NCBI RefSeq assembly: GCF_016862995.1
Contig: NZ_BOOA01000040.1
Coordinates: forward strand, 20,113-84,112
Length of the DNA stretch: 64,000 bases
Direction of reading: 5' to 3'
Origin: Acrocarpospora phusangensis
GTDB lineage: Bacteria > Actinomycetota > Actinomycetes > Streptosporangiales > Streptosporangiaceae
Part shown: piece after piece, positions 34,059 to 42,620 of the stretch
Layout of the letters: the number at the start of each line of letters is the position of its first letter
How positions within the stretch are numbered: position 1 is the stretch's first letter
Notes under the pieces: model-generated
Told to the model about the DNA's origin: nothing
What the model saw: only the letters and a program-made list of their open reading frames with translations
Databases searched by the model: none
Translations under genes and position numbers: made by a program

Positions 34059-34909
34059 TGCGAATCTTCGACCCGCACATCCACATGACCTCGCGCACCA
34101 CCGACGACTACCGCCGCATGTACGACGCCGGCGTGCGCGCCCTGGTCGAACCCGCCTTCTGGCTGGGCCAGCCCCGCACCTCGCCGGACACGTTCGCCGA
34201 CTACTTCGACGGGCTGCTCGGCTGGGAGCCGTACCGGGCGGCGCAGTACGGCATCGCCCACCACTGCGCCATCGCCCTCAACCCGAAAGAGGCCAACGAC
34301 CCCCGGCTGCGGGGCGTGCTCGACCTGCTGCCGCGCTACCTGGCCAAGGACCGGGTGGTCGCGGTCGGCGAGGTCGGCTACGACGAGATGACCCCCGCCG
34401 AGGACGAGGTGCTCCAGGCCCAGCTGGCGCTCGCCGTCGAGCACGAGCTGCCGGTCCTGGTGCACACCCCGCACCGGGACAAGGCGGCGGGCACCGTGCG
34501 GACCCTCGACGTGGTCAAGGACTCGGGGCTGCCGCCGGAGATGGTCCTGGTGGACCACCTCAACGAGATGACCGCGGCGGCGGTCGCCGACAGCGGCTGC
34601 TGGTCCGGCTTCTCCGTCTACCCGGACACGAAGATGGACGTGCACCGGATGATCGCCCTCCTCCGCCGGTACGGCACCGACCGCGTCCTGGTGAACTCGG
34701 CCGCCGACTGGGGGCACAGCGATCCGCTGAAGACCCGCGCGGTCGGCGACGCCATGCTCGCCGACGGCTTCACCGAGGAGGACGTGGACAAGGTCCTCTG
34801 GGCCAACCCCGTCGCCTTCTACGGGCAGAGCGGCCGGCTCGAACTCGACGACGTCACGCCGGCCGCCGACTACGCGGGGAACACCATCAAACGGGGCGTG
34901 GCGCCGTGA
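34058..34909 (+). CDS. eboB: TatD-family metal-dependent hydrolase, EboB-like
   Basis: The 283-residue protein begins MRIFDPHIHMTSR, giving the HxH metal motif. It has GEVGYDEM (Glu ligand), VLVHTPHRD and LVDHLNE (His ligands), and VNSAADWGHSD (Asp). This set is characteristic of the TatD/amidohydrolase superfamily. TatD proteins hydrolyse phosphodiesters or amides with two metals; EboB's substrate is unknown. It starts in a TGATG junction and ends in a GTGA overlap, within a fully coupled operon. Confidence 0.87.
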   Translation: MRIFDPHIHMTSRTTDDYRRMYDAGVRALVEPAFWLGQPRTSPDTFADYFDGLLGWEPYRAAQYGIAHHCAIALNPKEANDPRLRGVLDLLPRYLAKDRVVAVGEVGYDEMTPAEDEVLQAQLALAVEHELPVLVHTPHRDKAAGTVRTLDVVKDSGLPPEMVLVDHLNEMTAAAVADSGCWSGFSVYPDTKMDVHRMIALLRRYGTDRVLVNSAADWGHSDPLKTRAVGDAMLADGFTEEDVDKVLWANPVAFYGQSGRLELDDVTPAADYAGNTIKRGVAP

Positions 34910-36060
34910 GGTTCCGCCACCAGGACGGTTCCACCGTGCACCTCGCCTACTGCACGAACGTGCACCCGGCCGAGGACCTGGCCGGGGTGCTCGCCCAGCT
35001 CCGCGACTACGCGGGGCCGGTGCGGCGCAAGCTCGGCGTGCCCAGGCTCGGGGTCGGGCTCTGGCTGTCCCGCCCGGTCGCCGACGCCCTCGCCGCCAGC
35101 CCCGCCGAACCCGTACGGCTCCGCGCGGCCCTCGACCGGGAGGGCCTGGAGGTGGTGACCCTCAACGGGTTCCCGTACCGGGGGTTCCACGACGAGGCGT
35201 CGGCGAAGCTGCGCGTCTACCAGCCGGACTGGACGTCGGACGCCCGCCTCGACTACACGCTGGACCTGGCCAGGCTCCTGACGGGGCTGCTGCCGGACGA
35301 CGTGTCCGGCGGGAGCATCTCCACGCTGCCGCTGGCCTGGCGTACGCCGTGGTCGGCGGAGCAGGCCGCCGCGGCGGCGCGGAACCTGGACCGCTTGCGG
35401 GACGGGCTCGCGCGGCTGGCCGAGGCGACCGGACGGACGGTCAGGGTCGGGTTCGAGCCGGAGCCCGGCTGCGTGGTCGAGACGACGGCGCAGGCGGCCG
35501 AGCATCTGACCGGCCTGGATCCCGACTATCTGGGCGTGTGCCTGGACACCTGCCATCTGGCGGTCGGGTTCGAGGAGCCGGCCGAGGCGCTCGGGCGGCT
35601 CGACGCGGCCGGGTTGCCGATCATCAAGATGCAGGCGTCCTGCGCGCTGCGGATCGACGACCCCGCCGTCGCCCGGGACGAGCTCGCCGCCTTCGACGAG
35701 CCGCGGTTCCTGCACCAGACCCGCGAACAGGGCACCGCGGGCACGGACGACCTGGGTGAGGCTCTCGGCGGCGGCCTGCCCGGGAGTTCGCAGTGGCGCG
35801 TGCACTTCCACGTGCCCCTGCACTCCGCCCCCACCCCGCCGCTGGGCTCCACGCAGGACGTCCTCGACGGGACGTTCCGGGCGGTCCTGGGTGGGCCGGT
35901 CGCCCGTACCCACCACATCGAGGCGGAGACGTACACCTGGCAGACGCTGCCGCCCGACCGGCGGCCGCGCACCCGGGACGCCCTCGTCGACGGGATCGCC
36001 AGCGAACTGGCGTGGATCCGCGACCGCCTGATCAACCTCGGCCTCAAGGAGGAAGCGTGA
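34906..36060 (+). CDS. eboE: Metabolite traffic protein EboE
   Basis: The 384-residue protein is another TIM-barrel relative, with LAYCTNVHPAEDLAGVLAQL at the N-terminus, GFEPEPGCVVE, GVCLDTCHLAVGFEEP and FHVPLHSAPTPPLGSTQ. These blocks fit EboE, the ebo-cluster protein required for movement of a precursor to the periplasm in scytonemin biosynthesis. Start is GTG at 34906, overlapping the TatD stop. It forms the second isomerase-fold protein of the operon. The biochemical activity is not established. Confidence 0.87.
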   Translation: MRFRHQDGSTVHLAYCTNVHPAEDLAGVLAQLRDYAGPVRRKLGVPRLGVGLWLSRPVADALAASPAEPVRLRAALDREGLEVVTLNGFPYRGFHDEASAKLRVYQPDWTSDARLDYTLDLARLLTGLLPDDVSGGSISTLPLAWRTPWSAEQAAAAARNLDRLRDGLARLAEATGRTVRVGFEPEPGCVVETTAQAAEHLTGLDPDYLGVCLDTCHLAVGFEEPAEALGRLDAAGLPIIKMQASCALRIDDPAVARDELAAFDEPRFLHQTREQGTAGTDDLGEALGGGLPGSSQWRVHFHVPLHSAPTPPLGSTQDVLDGTFRAVLGGPVARTHHIEAETYTWQTLPPDRRPRTRDALVDGIASELAWIRDRLINLGLKEEA

Positions 36061-36100
36061 CTCCTCCGCTCACCTGGAAACTCATCTGGAAGGAGGCGGC

Positions 36101-37471
36101 GTGACCGCGAAGCCTCTGGTGGTCATCGACGTGGTCGGGCTCACCCCCCGGCTCCTCGACCACATGCCCAACCTGCGCGCCCTCGGCGCCCCCGCCACCC
36201 TGGGCACCGTGCTGCCCGCCGTGACCTGCTCCGTGCAGTCCACCCTGCTCACCGGCAGGCAGCCGCGCGACCACGGCATCGTCGGCAACGGCTGGTACTT
36301 CCGCGACCTGGGCGAGATCATGCTCTGGCGGCAGCACAACGGCCTCGTCGAAGGCCCCAAGATCTGGGACGACGCCCGCGCCGTGCAGCCCGGCTACAAG
36401 GTCGCCAACATCTGCTGGTGGTACGCCATGGGCGCCGCCACCGAGATCACCGTGACCCCGCGCCCGATCTACCACGCCGACGGCCGCAAATCACCCGACT
36501 GTTACACGACCCCGCCCGAACTCCGCGTCGACCTGACCCGGGAACTCGGGCGCTTCCCCCTGTTCTCCTACTGGGGTCCCAAAGCGGGCATCGAGTCCAG
36601 CCGCTGGATCGTCGCCGCCGCGCGCCGCATCTTCGCCAAGGAACGCCCCGACCTCACCCTCGTCTACGTCCCCCACCTCGACTACGACCTCCAGCGGTTC
36701 GGCCCGTCCGGCCCCGAGGCCATCGCCGCCGCCCGCGACGTCGACCAGGCCCTCGGCCCCCTCCTGGACGACGCCTCCGCCGCCGGCGCCACCACCGTCG
36801 TCCTCTCCGAGTACGGCATCGTGGACGTCTCCCGCCCGATCGACATCAACCGCGCCCTCCGCGAGGAGGGGCTGCTGTCGGTGTACCGCCAGGCGGGCAT
36901 GGAGTACCTCGACCCGTGGACCTCGCGGGCCTTCGCGGTCGCCGACCACCAGCTCGCCCATATATACGTGCGGGACGAAGCCGACGCGCCCGCCGTACGC
37001 AAGCTGATCTCGTCCCTGCCCGGGGTGGACCAGGTCCTGGACGCCGACGGCAAGGCCGGCTTCGGCCTCGACCACGCCCGCTCCGGCGAACTGGTCGCCA
37101 TCGCCGAACCCGACGCGTGGTTCACCTACTACTACTGGCTCAACGACGCCCAGGCCCCCGACTTCGCCCGCGGCGTCGACATCCACCGCAAACCCGGCTA
37201 CGACCCGGCCGAACTCTTCCTCAACCCCCACGACCGCTGGGTCAAGGCCAAAGCCGGCCTCGCCCTGGCCCGCAAGGAACTCGGCTTCCGCTACACGATG
37301 CCGGTCGTCCCCCTGGACCCGTCCTGCGTACGCGGCAGCCACGGCCGCCTTCCGGACGACCCCCTCGACGGCCCGGTCCTCCTCAGCGACGCCGCCCTCG
37401 ACCAGGACACCTACGCCGCCACAGAGGTGAAGGACCTGCTCCTGCGCCTGGCCGGCCTGAAAACCCCGTAA
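36101..37471 (+). CDS. eboF: EboF-like alkaline phosphatase/nucleotide pyrophosphatase superfamily protein
   Basis: The 456-residue protein has the phosphodiesterase core PLVVIDVVGLTP (first metal Asp), the nucleophile region VTCSVQSTLLTG with a Thr or Ser acceptor, VPHLDYDLQRFG, and ADHQLAHIYV. In place of the usual SDHG metal ligands it has LSEYGIV, so the Asp/His pair is Glu/Tyr. The metal site is therefore altered, though I think this is shared by ebo-type members. Start is GTG at 36101 behind AAGGAGG. It closes the operon and is followed by a clear hairpin at 37479-37503. It probably releases a phosphate-linked product. Confidence 0.85.
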   Translation: MTAKPLVVIDVVGLTPRLLDHMPNLRALGAPATLGTVLPAVTCSVQSTLLTGRQPRDHGIVGNGWYFRDLGEIMLWRQHNGLVEGPKIWDDARAVQPGYKVANICWWYAMGAATEITVTPRPIYHADGRKSPDCYTTPPELRVDLTRELGRFPLFSYWGPKAGIESSRWIVAAARRIFAKERPDLTLVYVPHLDYDLQRFGPSGPEAIAAARDVDQALGPLLDDASAAGATTVVLSEYGIVDVSRPIDINRALREEGLLSVYRQAGMEYLDPWTSRAFAVADHQLAHIYVRDEADAPAVRKLISSLPGVDQVLDADGKAGFGLDHARSGELVAIAEPDAWFTYYYWLNDAQAPDFARGVDIHRKPGYDPAELFLNPHDRWVKAKAGLALARKELGFRYTMPVVPLDPSCVRGSHGRLPDDPLDGPVLLSDAALDQDTYAATEVKDLLLRLAGLKTP

Positions 37472-37478
37472 CCGCCAC

Positions 37479-37503
37479 GGCGGCACCCCACCAGGGTGCC
37501 GCC
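37479..37503 (+). terminator. Hairpin terminator of the ebo-type operon
   Basis: GGCGGCACCC (37479-37488) pairs perfectly with GGGTGCCGCC (37494-37503) across a 5-nt loop, seven bases after the EboF stop. No T-tract follows. The stretch from there to 37707 holds no gene I can support. Confidence 0.7.
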
Positions 37504-37707
37504 ACGGCATTCAGCTCCCGAAGAGCCGGATCATCACCAAGTCGGAACGCCGACGGCGTGAAGAGATGGGGCACGGCTGGGCGTGTTCGCCGGATGTGAT
37601 GCGGTCAGCCGGATGGCGGATCTGTAGGCGATCGCGGCTGGGCTCGGGCTGACCGTGGGCCGTGCTGGTGCGCTGTGCGGAGGGCTGGGAGGAGCTGGGG
37701 TGCCGGG

Positions 37708-38568
37708 TTAGTTCTGCTTGAGGGGGATGGCGATGTCGACGACCTGGCGCTTGGCGGGGAAGGCGCCGAGGGAGGAGGCGCGGCCGGTGAGGAGGTCGAC
37801 GGTGTAGAAGCGGTAGCCGCCGGTGGACTTGAGGGTGGCGTAGCCGCGGTTGGCGGTGCGGGTGCTGTAGATGTCGAAGCCGGCGTCGCCCGAGATGGTC
37901 AGGCCGAGTTTGCCGGTGGGGGCCAGGGAGCCCGCGTTGGCGGGGGACTGGATGACGACCTGGTCCGGGGCGAGGTCGAACAGGGTGGTCGCCGTGGCCG
38001 GGTTGAGGTCGTTGTTGGTGTACGCGGCGGCGGTCACGCCGGTCGCCTTCGCGCCGGTGGTCGCCGGGGGGACGGGCAGGTTGGTGAGCGGGCCGTCGGC
38101 CACGGTGCTGCCGGCGGCGGGCGCGCCCATCGGGTCGTCGATGTTGTGCCGGAGGTTCTGGCCGTTGTCGCTGATCACTCGCAGCCGGTTGGCGGCCGGG
38201 TTGAAGTCGACGCCGAAGCTCTTGCCGCTCAGCGCGACGGTGAGCTGCGAGACCTTGGCCGTACGCGCGTTGGTGGCGTTCACGACGTAGACGCCGCCCT
38301 TGTCGCCGACGCCGTACAGTTTGCCGTCCTGCACCCGGTAGTCGATGCCGACCAGCTTCCGGTCGCCCTTCAGGCCCGCGACCTTGCCGATCACGAAGGT
38401 GGAGCCGGGGCCGCCGGCTTCGAAGATGACCAGCCGCTGGGTGCTGGTGAGGCCGATGACCTTGATGTCGGCGATGCCGGCCTTGGTCGCGACGGCCGCG
38501 CTGGCCGGGACCGCGGCTACGGTGACCGCCGCCAGCGCGAGAAGGCCGGTGGCGAGAGTCCTGCGCAT
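37708..38568 (-). CDS. Secreted DUF4394-domain protein
   Basis: The 286-residue protein has a signal peptide (MRRTLATGLLALAAVTVAAV, cleavage after ASA). A DUF4394 repeat-like beta body follows (RLVIFEAGGPGSTFVIGKV, GIDYRVQDGKLYGVGDKGGV, GVDFNPAANRLRVISDNGQNL). The fold is thought to be a beta-propeller with no known enzymatic role. AAGGAG precedes the ATG at a good distance. It is a single gene, with no obvious partner. Confidence 0.9.
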   Translation of the reverse strand: MRRTLATGLLALAAVTVAAVPASAAVATKAGIADIKVIGLTSTQRLVIFEAGGPGSTFVIGKVAGLKGDRKLVGIDYRVQDGKLYGVGDKGGVYVVNATNARTAKVSQLTVALSGKSFGVDFNPAANRLRVISDNGQNLRHNIDDPMGAPAAGSTVADGPLTNLPVPPATTGAKATGVTAAAYTNNDLNPATATTLFDLAPDQVVIQSPANAGSLAPTGKLGLTISGDAGFDIYSTRTANRGYATLKSTGGYRFYTVDLLTGRASSLGAFPAKRQVVDIAIPLKQN

Positions 38569-38761
38569 GTCAATGCTCCTTGAATGAGAGAAATCTGAGG
38601 GTGACGTCTCTTATTCGGAGCCGTGCCGCGCCTGGATTGCCGCCGCTGACGGGGTAAGGCGGGATTTTTCGAGATGCGTGTCGCCTGGCGGCCGGGGGTC
38701 AGGTCCGGCGCGGCGGGAGGGTCCATCAGGCCGTGTTACAGGGTCGACCGCCCGTGGTCCG

Positions 38762-39778
38762 TCAGGTGGGGGGATGCCGGTGCAGGCGTCTGAGGGCGAA
38801 GGCGAGTTGCAGGCGCAGGCGGCCCTGGGGGTCGCGGAGGTTCCAGCCGAGGAGGTGTTCCGCTCGGGTGAGGCGGTCCTGGAGTGTCGAGTGGTGCAGG
38901 GTCAGGGTGGTGGCGGCGGTGCGGAGGCTGGGTTCGGAGGCGGCGGCGTACAGGGTGGTCAGCATCCAGGGGGCGGCGGAGGCCGCGTGGTCGAGGGCTC
39001 GCACGTCGGGGGCCGGCTCGGTGTCGGCGGTGACGGCGGTGGCCAGGACCATGAGGCCGCCGAGTTCGTCGGCGCGTACGACGCGCGGGCCCGGGTCCTG
39101 GTCGTCGCCTTCGGCGGCGAAGCGTAGGGCGGTTTTCGCGGCTGACCATGAGTCGGGGAGGTCGGCCACGGGTCCGTCGGGTCCGATTCCGGTGCGGCGT
39201 CCCGGGGTTCTGGCGGTTTTCGGGGTCGCGAGGCGCATGCGCGTACCGGCGTGTTCGATGGCGGGCGGGGCGCCCGCGACGGCGACGGCCCAGACGCCGG
39301 AGTCGGGGAGGCGGAGGCGGCGGGCCGCGTGCAGGCGGTCGGCTTCGGCGGCGGCAGGGTCCAGCAGGAGCTCGACCAGGGCCGGGTCGGCGGAGGGGGC
39401 GCGGCCGCGGGTGCGGGTCAGGGCGTCGCGGGCGACGCCGGCGGCCCGTTCGAGGATCATCAGGTCGACCGCGCCCGCCGGACCGGGGCGTTCCAGCCAG
39501 AGCGTGGCGTGCTCGTAGCCCAGCGGCGCGTGCAGCCACGCCGCGTCGGGCGGATCCGCGGTGTCCTGCCGCCGCCCGTCGCCCAGCACCCGCACGTTCA
39601 CCCGGTGCTCGGGATCGAGGAGCCGGGCCGGGCAGCCCGCCAGCACCGCCGCGCCCCGGACGATCGCCTCCAGCCCGGCCCTGGTCTCCACCAGGCGGTC
39701 GAAGTAGGCGATGACCTGGACGGCGGCGCTGGCGTCCGGGTCGAGCGCGGCCAGCCGGCCCGCGAGCTCTCTCACCAT
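38762..39778 (-). CDS. PucR-type transcriptional regulator with C-terminal HTH
   Basis: The 338-residue protein has a GGDEF-like or GAF-like central region without clear catalytic residues. A C-terminal PucR/CdaR helix-turn-helix (HTH_30) reads LRTAATTLTLHHSTLQDRL then RAEHLLGWNLRDPQGRLRLQ. The start at 39778 (MVRELAGRLA) fits the family. It lies 29 bp behind the esterase gene on the same strand, so it is probably co-transcribed and may regulate that esterase. The effector is unknown. Confidence 0.85.
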   Translation of the reverse strand: MVRELAGRLAALDPDASAAVQVIAYFDRLVETRAGLEAIVRGAAVLAGCPARLLDPEHRVNVRVLGDGRRQDTADPPDAAWLHAPLGYEHATLWLERPGPAGAVDLMILERAAGVARDALTRTRGRAPSADPALVELLLDPAAAEADRLHAARRLRLPDSGVWAVAVAGAPPAIEHAGTRMRLATPKTARTPGRRTGIGPDGPVADLPDSWSAAKTALRFAAEGDDQDPGPRVVRADELGGLMVLATAVTADTEPAPDVRALDHAASAAPWMLTTLYAAASEPSLRTAATTLTLHHSTLQDRLTRAEHLLGWNLRDPQGRLRLQLAFALRRLHRHPPT

Positions 39779-39807
39779 GCCATACTGCCTCAGCCCTCCA
39801 GGTGAGG

Positions 39808-40773
39808 CTAGGCGCCGAGGATCCGCCGCAGCCACCTCAGCCGCGCCGCCTTCGCCTCCTGCGAGATCGCGGCCTGCGGCGCCATCATGTCGAACCCGTG
39901 GAACCCGCCGGGCCACACGTGCAGTTCGGCCACGCCGCCCGCCTGCCAGATCCGCGTGGCGTACGCGACGTCCTCGTCCCGGAACGTCTCCGCCGAGCCG
40001 ACGTCCACGAACGCGGGCGGCAGGCCCGACAGATCGGTGGCCCGCGCGGGCGCCGCGTACGGGGACACGTCGGGCCCGCCGCGCCGGTCGCCGAGCAGGG
40101 CGGTCCAGCCGGTGTCGTTGGACGTGCGATCCCAGACGCCCAGGCCCGCCATCTGGTGGCTGGAGACGGTGTCGTTCCTGTCGTCGATCATCGGGCAGAT
40201 CAGCATCTGGCCGATCAGGCCAGGGCCGCCCCGGTCGCGGGCCAGCAGCGCGACGGCCGCCGCGAGCCCGCCGCCCGCGCTCGCCCCCACCACCAGGATG
40301 CGCTCGGGGTCCACGCCGATCTCGTCGGCGTGCTTTGCCGTCCACACCAGGCCGGCGTAGCAGTCCTCGACCGGCGCCGGGTGCGGATGCTCGGGCGCGA
40401 GCCGGTACTCCACCGAGACCAGGGCGAGCTTCAGGTCCACCACCATGTCGACCATCTCGGTGGGGATGAGCCGGTTGTCGCCCATGATCATGCCGCCGCC
40501 GTGGATGTGGTACAGCGCGGGCAGCGTCGCCTCCTCGCCCGCCGGGCGCAGCACGAGCAGCGAGATGTCCGGCTCGCCCTCGGGTCCCGGAACGGTCAGC
40601 TCCCTGACGTCGATCGCGCCGCCGCGGCTGAGATCCTCGCCCAGCCCGGCGAAGTCCGCCCCGCGCAGCGCGGGCAGCGTCTCCAGCGTCAGGGACGGCG
40701 GAACGAACTCCGCCATCACGGTCAGCGCCGCGGCCAGCTCCGGATCGAACGGCGGCGGGGTCGGTACGGTCAT
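39808..40773 (-). CDS. Alpha/beta-hydrolase of the hormone-sensitive lipase family
   Basis: The 321-residue enzyme has the oxyanion motif HGGG (YHIHGGGMIMGDN), the nucleophile elbow VVGASAGGGLAAAVAL, and a late GGFHGFD supplying the catalytic His. An upstream acidic segment (AETFRDEDV) probably carries the Asp. HSL-type esterases cleave short acyl esters. The start is ATG at 40773. It forms a likely two-gene unit with the PucR-type regulator. No signal peptide, so intracellular. Confidence 0.92.
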   Translation of the reverse strand: MTVPTPPPFDPELAAALTVMAEFVPPSLTLETLPALRGADFAGLGEDLSRGGAIDVRELTVPGPEGEPDISLLVLRPAGEEATLPALYHIHGGGMIMGDNRLIPTEMVDMVVDLKLALVSVEYRLAPEHPHPAPVEDCYAGLVWTAKHADEIGVDPERILVVGASAGGGLAAAVALLARDRGGPGLIGQMLICPMIDDRNDTVSSHQMAGLGVWDRTSNDTGWTALLGDRRGGPDVSPYAAPARATDLSGLPPAFVDVGSAETFRDEDVAYATRIWQAGGVAELHVWPGGFHGFDMMAPQAAISQEAKAARLRWLRRILGA

Positions 40774-40901
40774 GAGGGCTCCCGGATGTCGATGGTGTTA
40801 CGCGCGGCTGACATCACCGCCTACCAGCATCGTGATCCCGCCTCCGCCTCCCCATCGAGCGCCATGCGGCGGGAACCACCCGCCAATTGGCGGGAACTCA
40901 C

Positions 40902-41588
40902 TCAGACGGGTTCCGCGCGGACCCATCCCCGGTCATGGGCCAGGAAGCCGGTGATCGTCAGTCCGGCCGCGTTCAGGGACTCCTCCAGGAAGTCGTCGTC
41001 GAGGCGCCGGCCGAGGAACGTGTGAGTCCAGGTGCGGTCGTTCACGGTATAACGCATGGTCGCGCCCAGCAGATCGGGCCCCGGGCGCCGGATGTCGGTG
41101 ACCGCCACCTTGTGGCCGTCGGCGGTGACGCGCTCGCCGGGCGTCACCGTGTCGTACCACTCCGGCGGCTGCCTCTGAATGATCACGCAGCCGTTCCCGG
41201 CCACATGCCGGCGGCAGCTCCGCAACAACGCCGGCCGCGCCTCGTCGCCAGAGATCTCCAGCACGTACGACATCAGCAACACGACGTCGAAGACCTCCGG
41301 CAGCGCGAGATCCTGGATCGTGGACGTGATCGTTATCGCGCCCCTGATGTGCTGGAGCATCTCAGCGGACTCGTCCACCGCGACGACCTCATGACCCAGC
41401 TCGACCAGTCCGCGGGTGACCCGGCCGGTACCCGCGCCCAGTTCCAGAATGCGCGCCCCGGCGGGCACCGCACCGTGGATCAGCTCGGGTTCACCTCGCG
41501 CCTTGAGTAACGCGTAATAGTCGACGGCGGACCCGTCCGGCGCGATGGTCCCCGGCCCGGTGCCGTGATTCGAGGGCTGAGCAGTCAT
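40902..41588 (-). CDS. Class I SAM-dependent methyltransferase
   Basis: The roughly 228-residue protein has motif I ILELGAGTGRVTRGL, the acidic loop VVAVDESAEML and post-motif LPEVFDVVLLMSYVL, so it binds SAM. The C-terminal part (TWTHTFLGRRLDDDFLEESL) resembles ubiE/tam-like methyltransferases. I chose ATG at 41588. The open frame continues upstream to a GTG at 41747 and encodes a coding-like segment (ILSVLDDLPAEATRSVLAG) with a TTA codon, so a longer or decayed N-terminus is possible. Substrate unknown. Confidence 0.82.
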   Translation of the reverse strand: MTAQPSNHGTGPGTIAPDGSAVDYYALLKARGEPELIHGAVPAGARILELGAGTGRVTRGLVELGHEVVAVDESAEMLQHIRGAITITSTIQDLALPEVFDVVLLMSYVLEISGDEARPALLRSCRRHVAGNGCVIIQRQPPEWYDTVTPGERVTADGHKVAVTDIRRPGPDLLGATMRYTVNDRTWTHTFLGRRLDDDFLEESLNAAGLTITGFLAHDRGWVRAEPV

Positions 41589-41750
41589 GGGGTCGTTTTG
41601 CCCCGGTTTGCCATGACCTAACAGGCGTGGAGCGCGTTCGCCGTACTCGTCGAGCCCGGCCAGTACCGAGCGCGTGGCTTCGGCCGGCAGGTCGTCCAGC
41701 ACAGACAGAATCCCCGCCCCCGAACCCCCCTGACGCGGCGGTCTCACCGA

Positions 41751-42245
41751 TCAGGGGTAGTGTCCCGGCCGCCAATCACGGGAGGGCGATTCGGAGTAGG
41801 CGTCGGAGTAGTCGCGCTCCAGGAACGCCACACTGTGGTCCACCGTGACCAGCCGCCAGCCCTCCTTCGCCGCCTCGTTCAGCGCGTCGGCGCCGTCGTC
41901 GTCCGCCACCGCGAGCGCGTGGCCGCGCAGGCGCAGGGTCTTGTACTCGAACAGGTGTTCCCGGCCGAATCCCTGGACCGGGGCGAAGAAGTCGTGGTCG
42001 AGATCGTGCTCCTCGTACGGGCGGTCGTGGGCCGACCGTTCCAGGATGGTGCGTTCGTGCTCGTCGATGCGGAGCGCGTCCGCCAGGAGTCGTACGGTCG
42101 TGCGGCGCGGATGTTTGGCGCGCCCCTTCTCGAGATCGCGGATGGCGCGGGCGCTGATCGTGGAGAGATCGGCGAGTTGCTGCTGAGTGATCCCCGTCCG
42201 CCTTCGGTAGCGCAAGAGCAAGGCGGCGAATTGGCGGGTGCTCAT
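41751..42245 (-). CDS. HTH (XRE) regulator fused to a DUF4177-like domain
   Basis: The 164-residue protein starts MSTRQFAALLLRYRRRTG and has an XRE helix-turn-helix (TQQQLADLSTISARAIRDLE) of the type usually fused to an AAA ATPase in antibiotic regulators. Here the HTH is followed by a short domain (HLFEYKTLRLRG, LNEAAKEGWRLVTVD) that looks like DUF4177, a small family found alone. ATG at 42245 is chosen because GGGAGGAC precedes it. The gene lies divergent from an ArsR/MFS pair across a palindrome-rich gap. Ligand and targets unknown. Confidence 0.78.
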   Translation of the reverse strand: MSTRQFAALLLRYRRRTGITQQQLADLSTISARAIRDLEKGRAKHPRRTTVRLLADALRIDEHERTILERSAHDRPYEEHDLDHDFFAPVQGFGREHLFEYKTLRLRGHALAVADDDGADALNEAAKEGWRLVTVDHSVAFLERDYSDAYSESPSRDWRPGHYP

Positions 42246-42620
42246 CGTCCTCCCATTTCCCCGGTTTATGGATCTCACTTTCTTCTGGTTGCAGCCGGAC
42301 CGAAACGCTCTTCCCGCTTATCAACCAATGGTTGAAAACCTGTCAGGAATCCATGATGGAATACGCGCGCAGACTTGCGCAAGAGACCTTGCGCAAGGTT
42401 AGGTGCTCGATTTTCGATTACCTGGAGTGACAAACCGCAGGTGAGGCCATGCGAAAGGGCGCTCACGGCGCTGGATCCGGGCTGGTCGGCGAGGTTCCCG
42501 ATGGGCCCAAGCGTGGACTATAACAAAACAATAACTATTGAGCAAGACATGTTGTGTAACTCATGGTAGTTCTTTAGGGTGAAATATAAGTGAACAAAAC
42601 GGCCCGAGGTGAGTGCGGAA
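42246..42620. promoter_or_regulatory. 375-bp divergent region with three inverted repeats
   Basis: No gene is supported in this gap; it is markedly AT-rich towards 42520-42600. It holds TCAACCA-A-TGGTTGA (42321-42335), a perfect 7-bp inverted repeat. It also has two copies of the palindrome CTTGCGCAAG (42374-42383 and 42388-42397) in a 14-bp phase. The first sits 76 bp before the HTH-DUF4177 gene. The tandem pair lies between the HTH and ArsR genes. These are strong candidate operators for one or both regulators. Confidence 0.6.
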
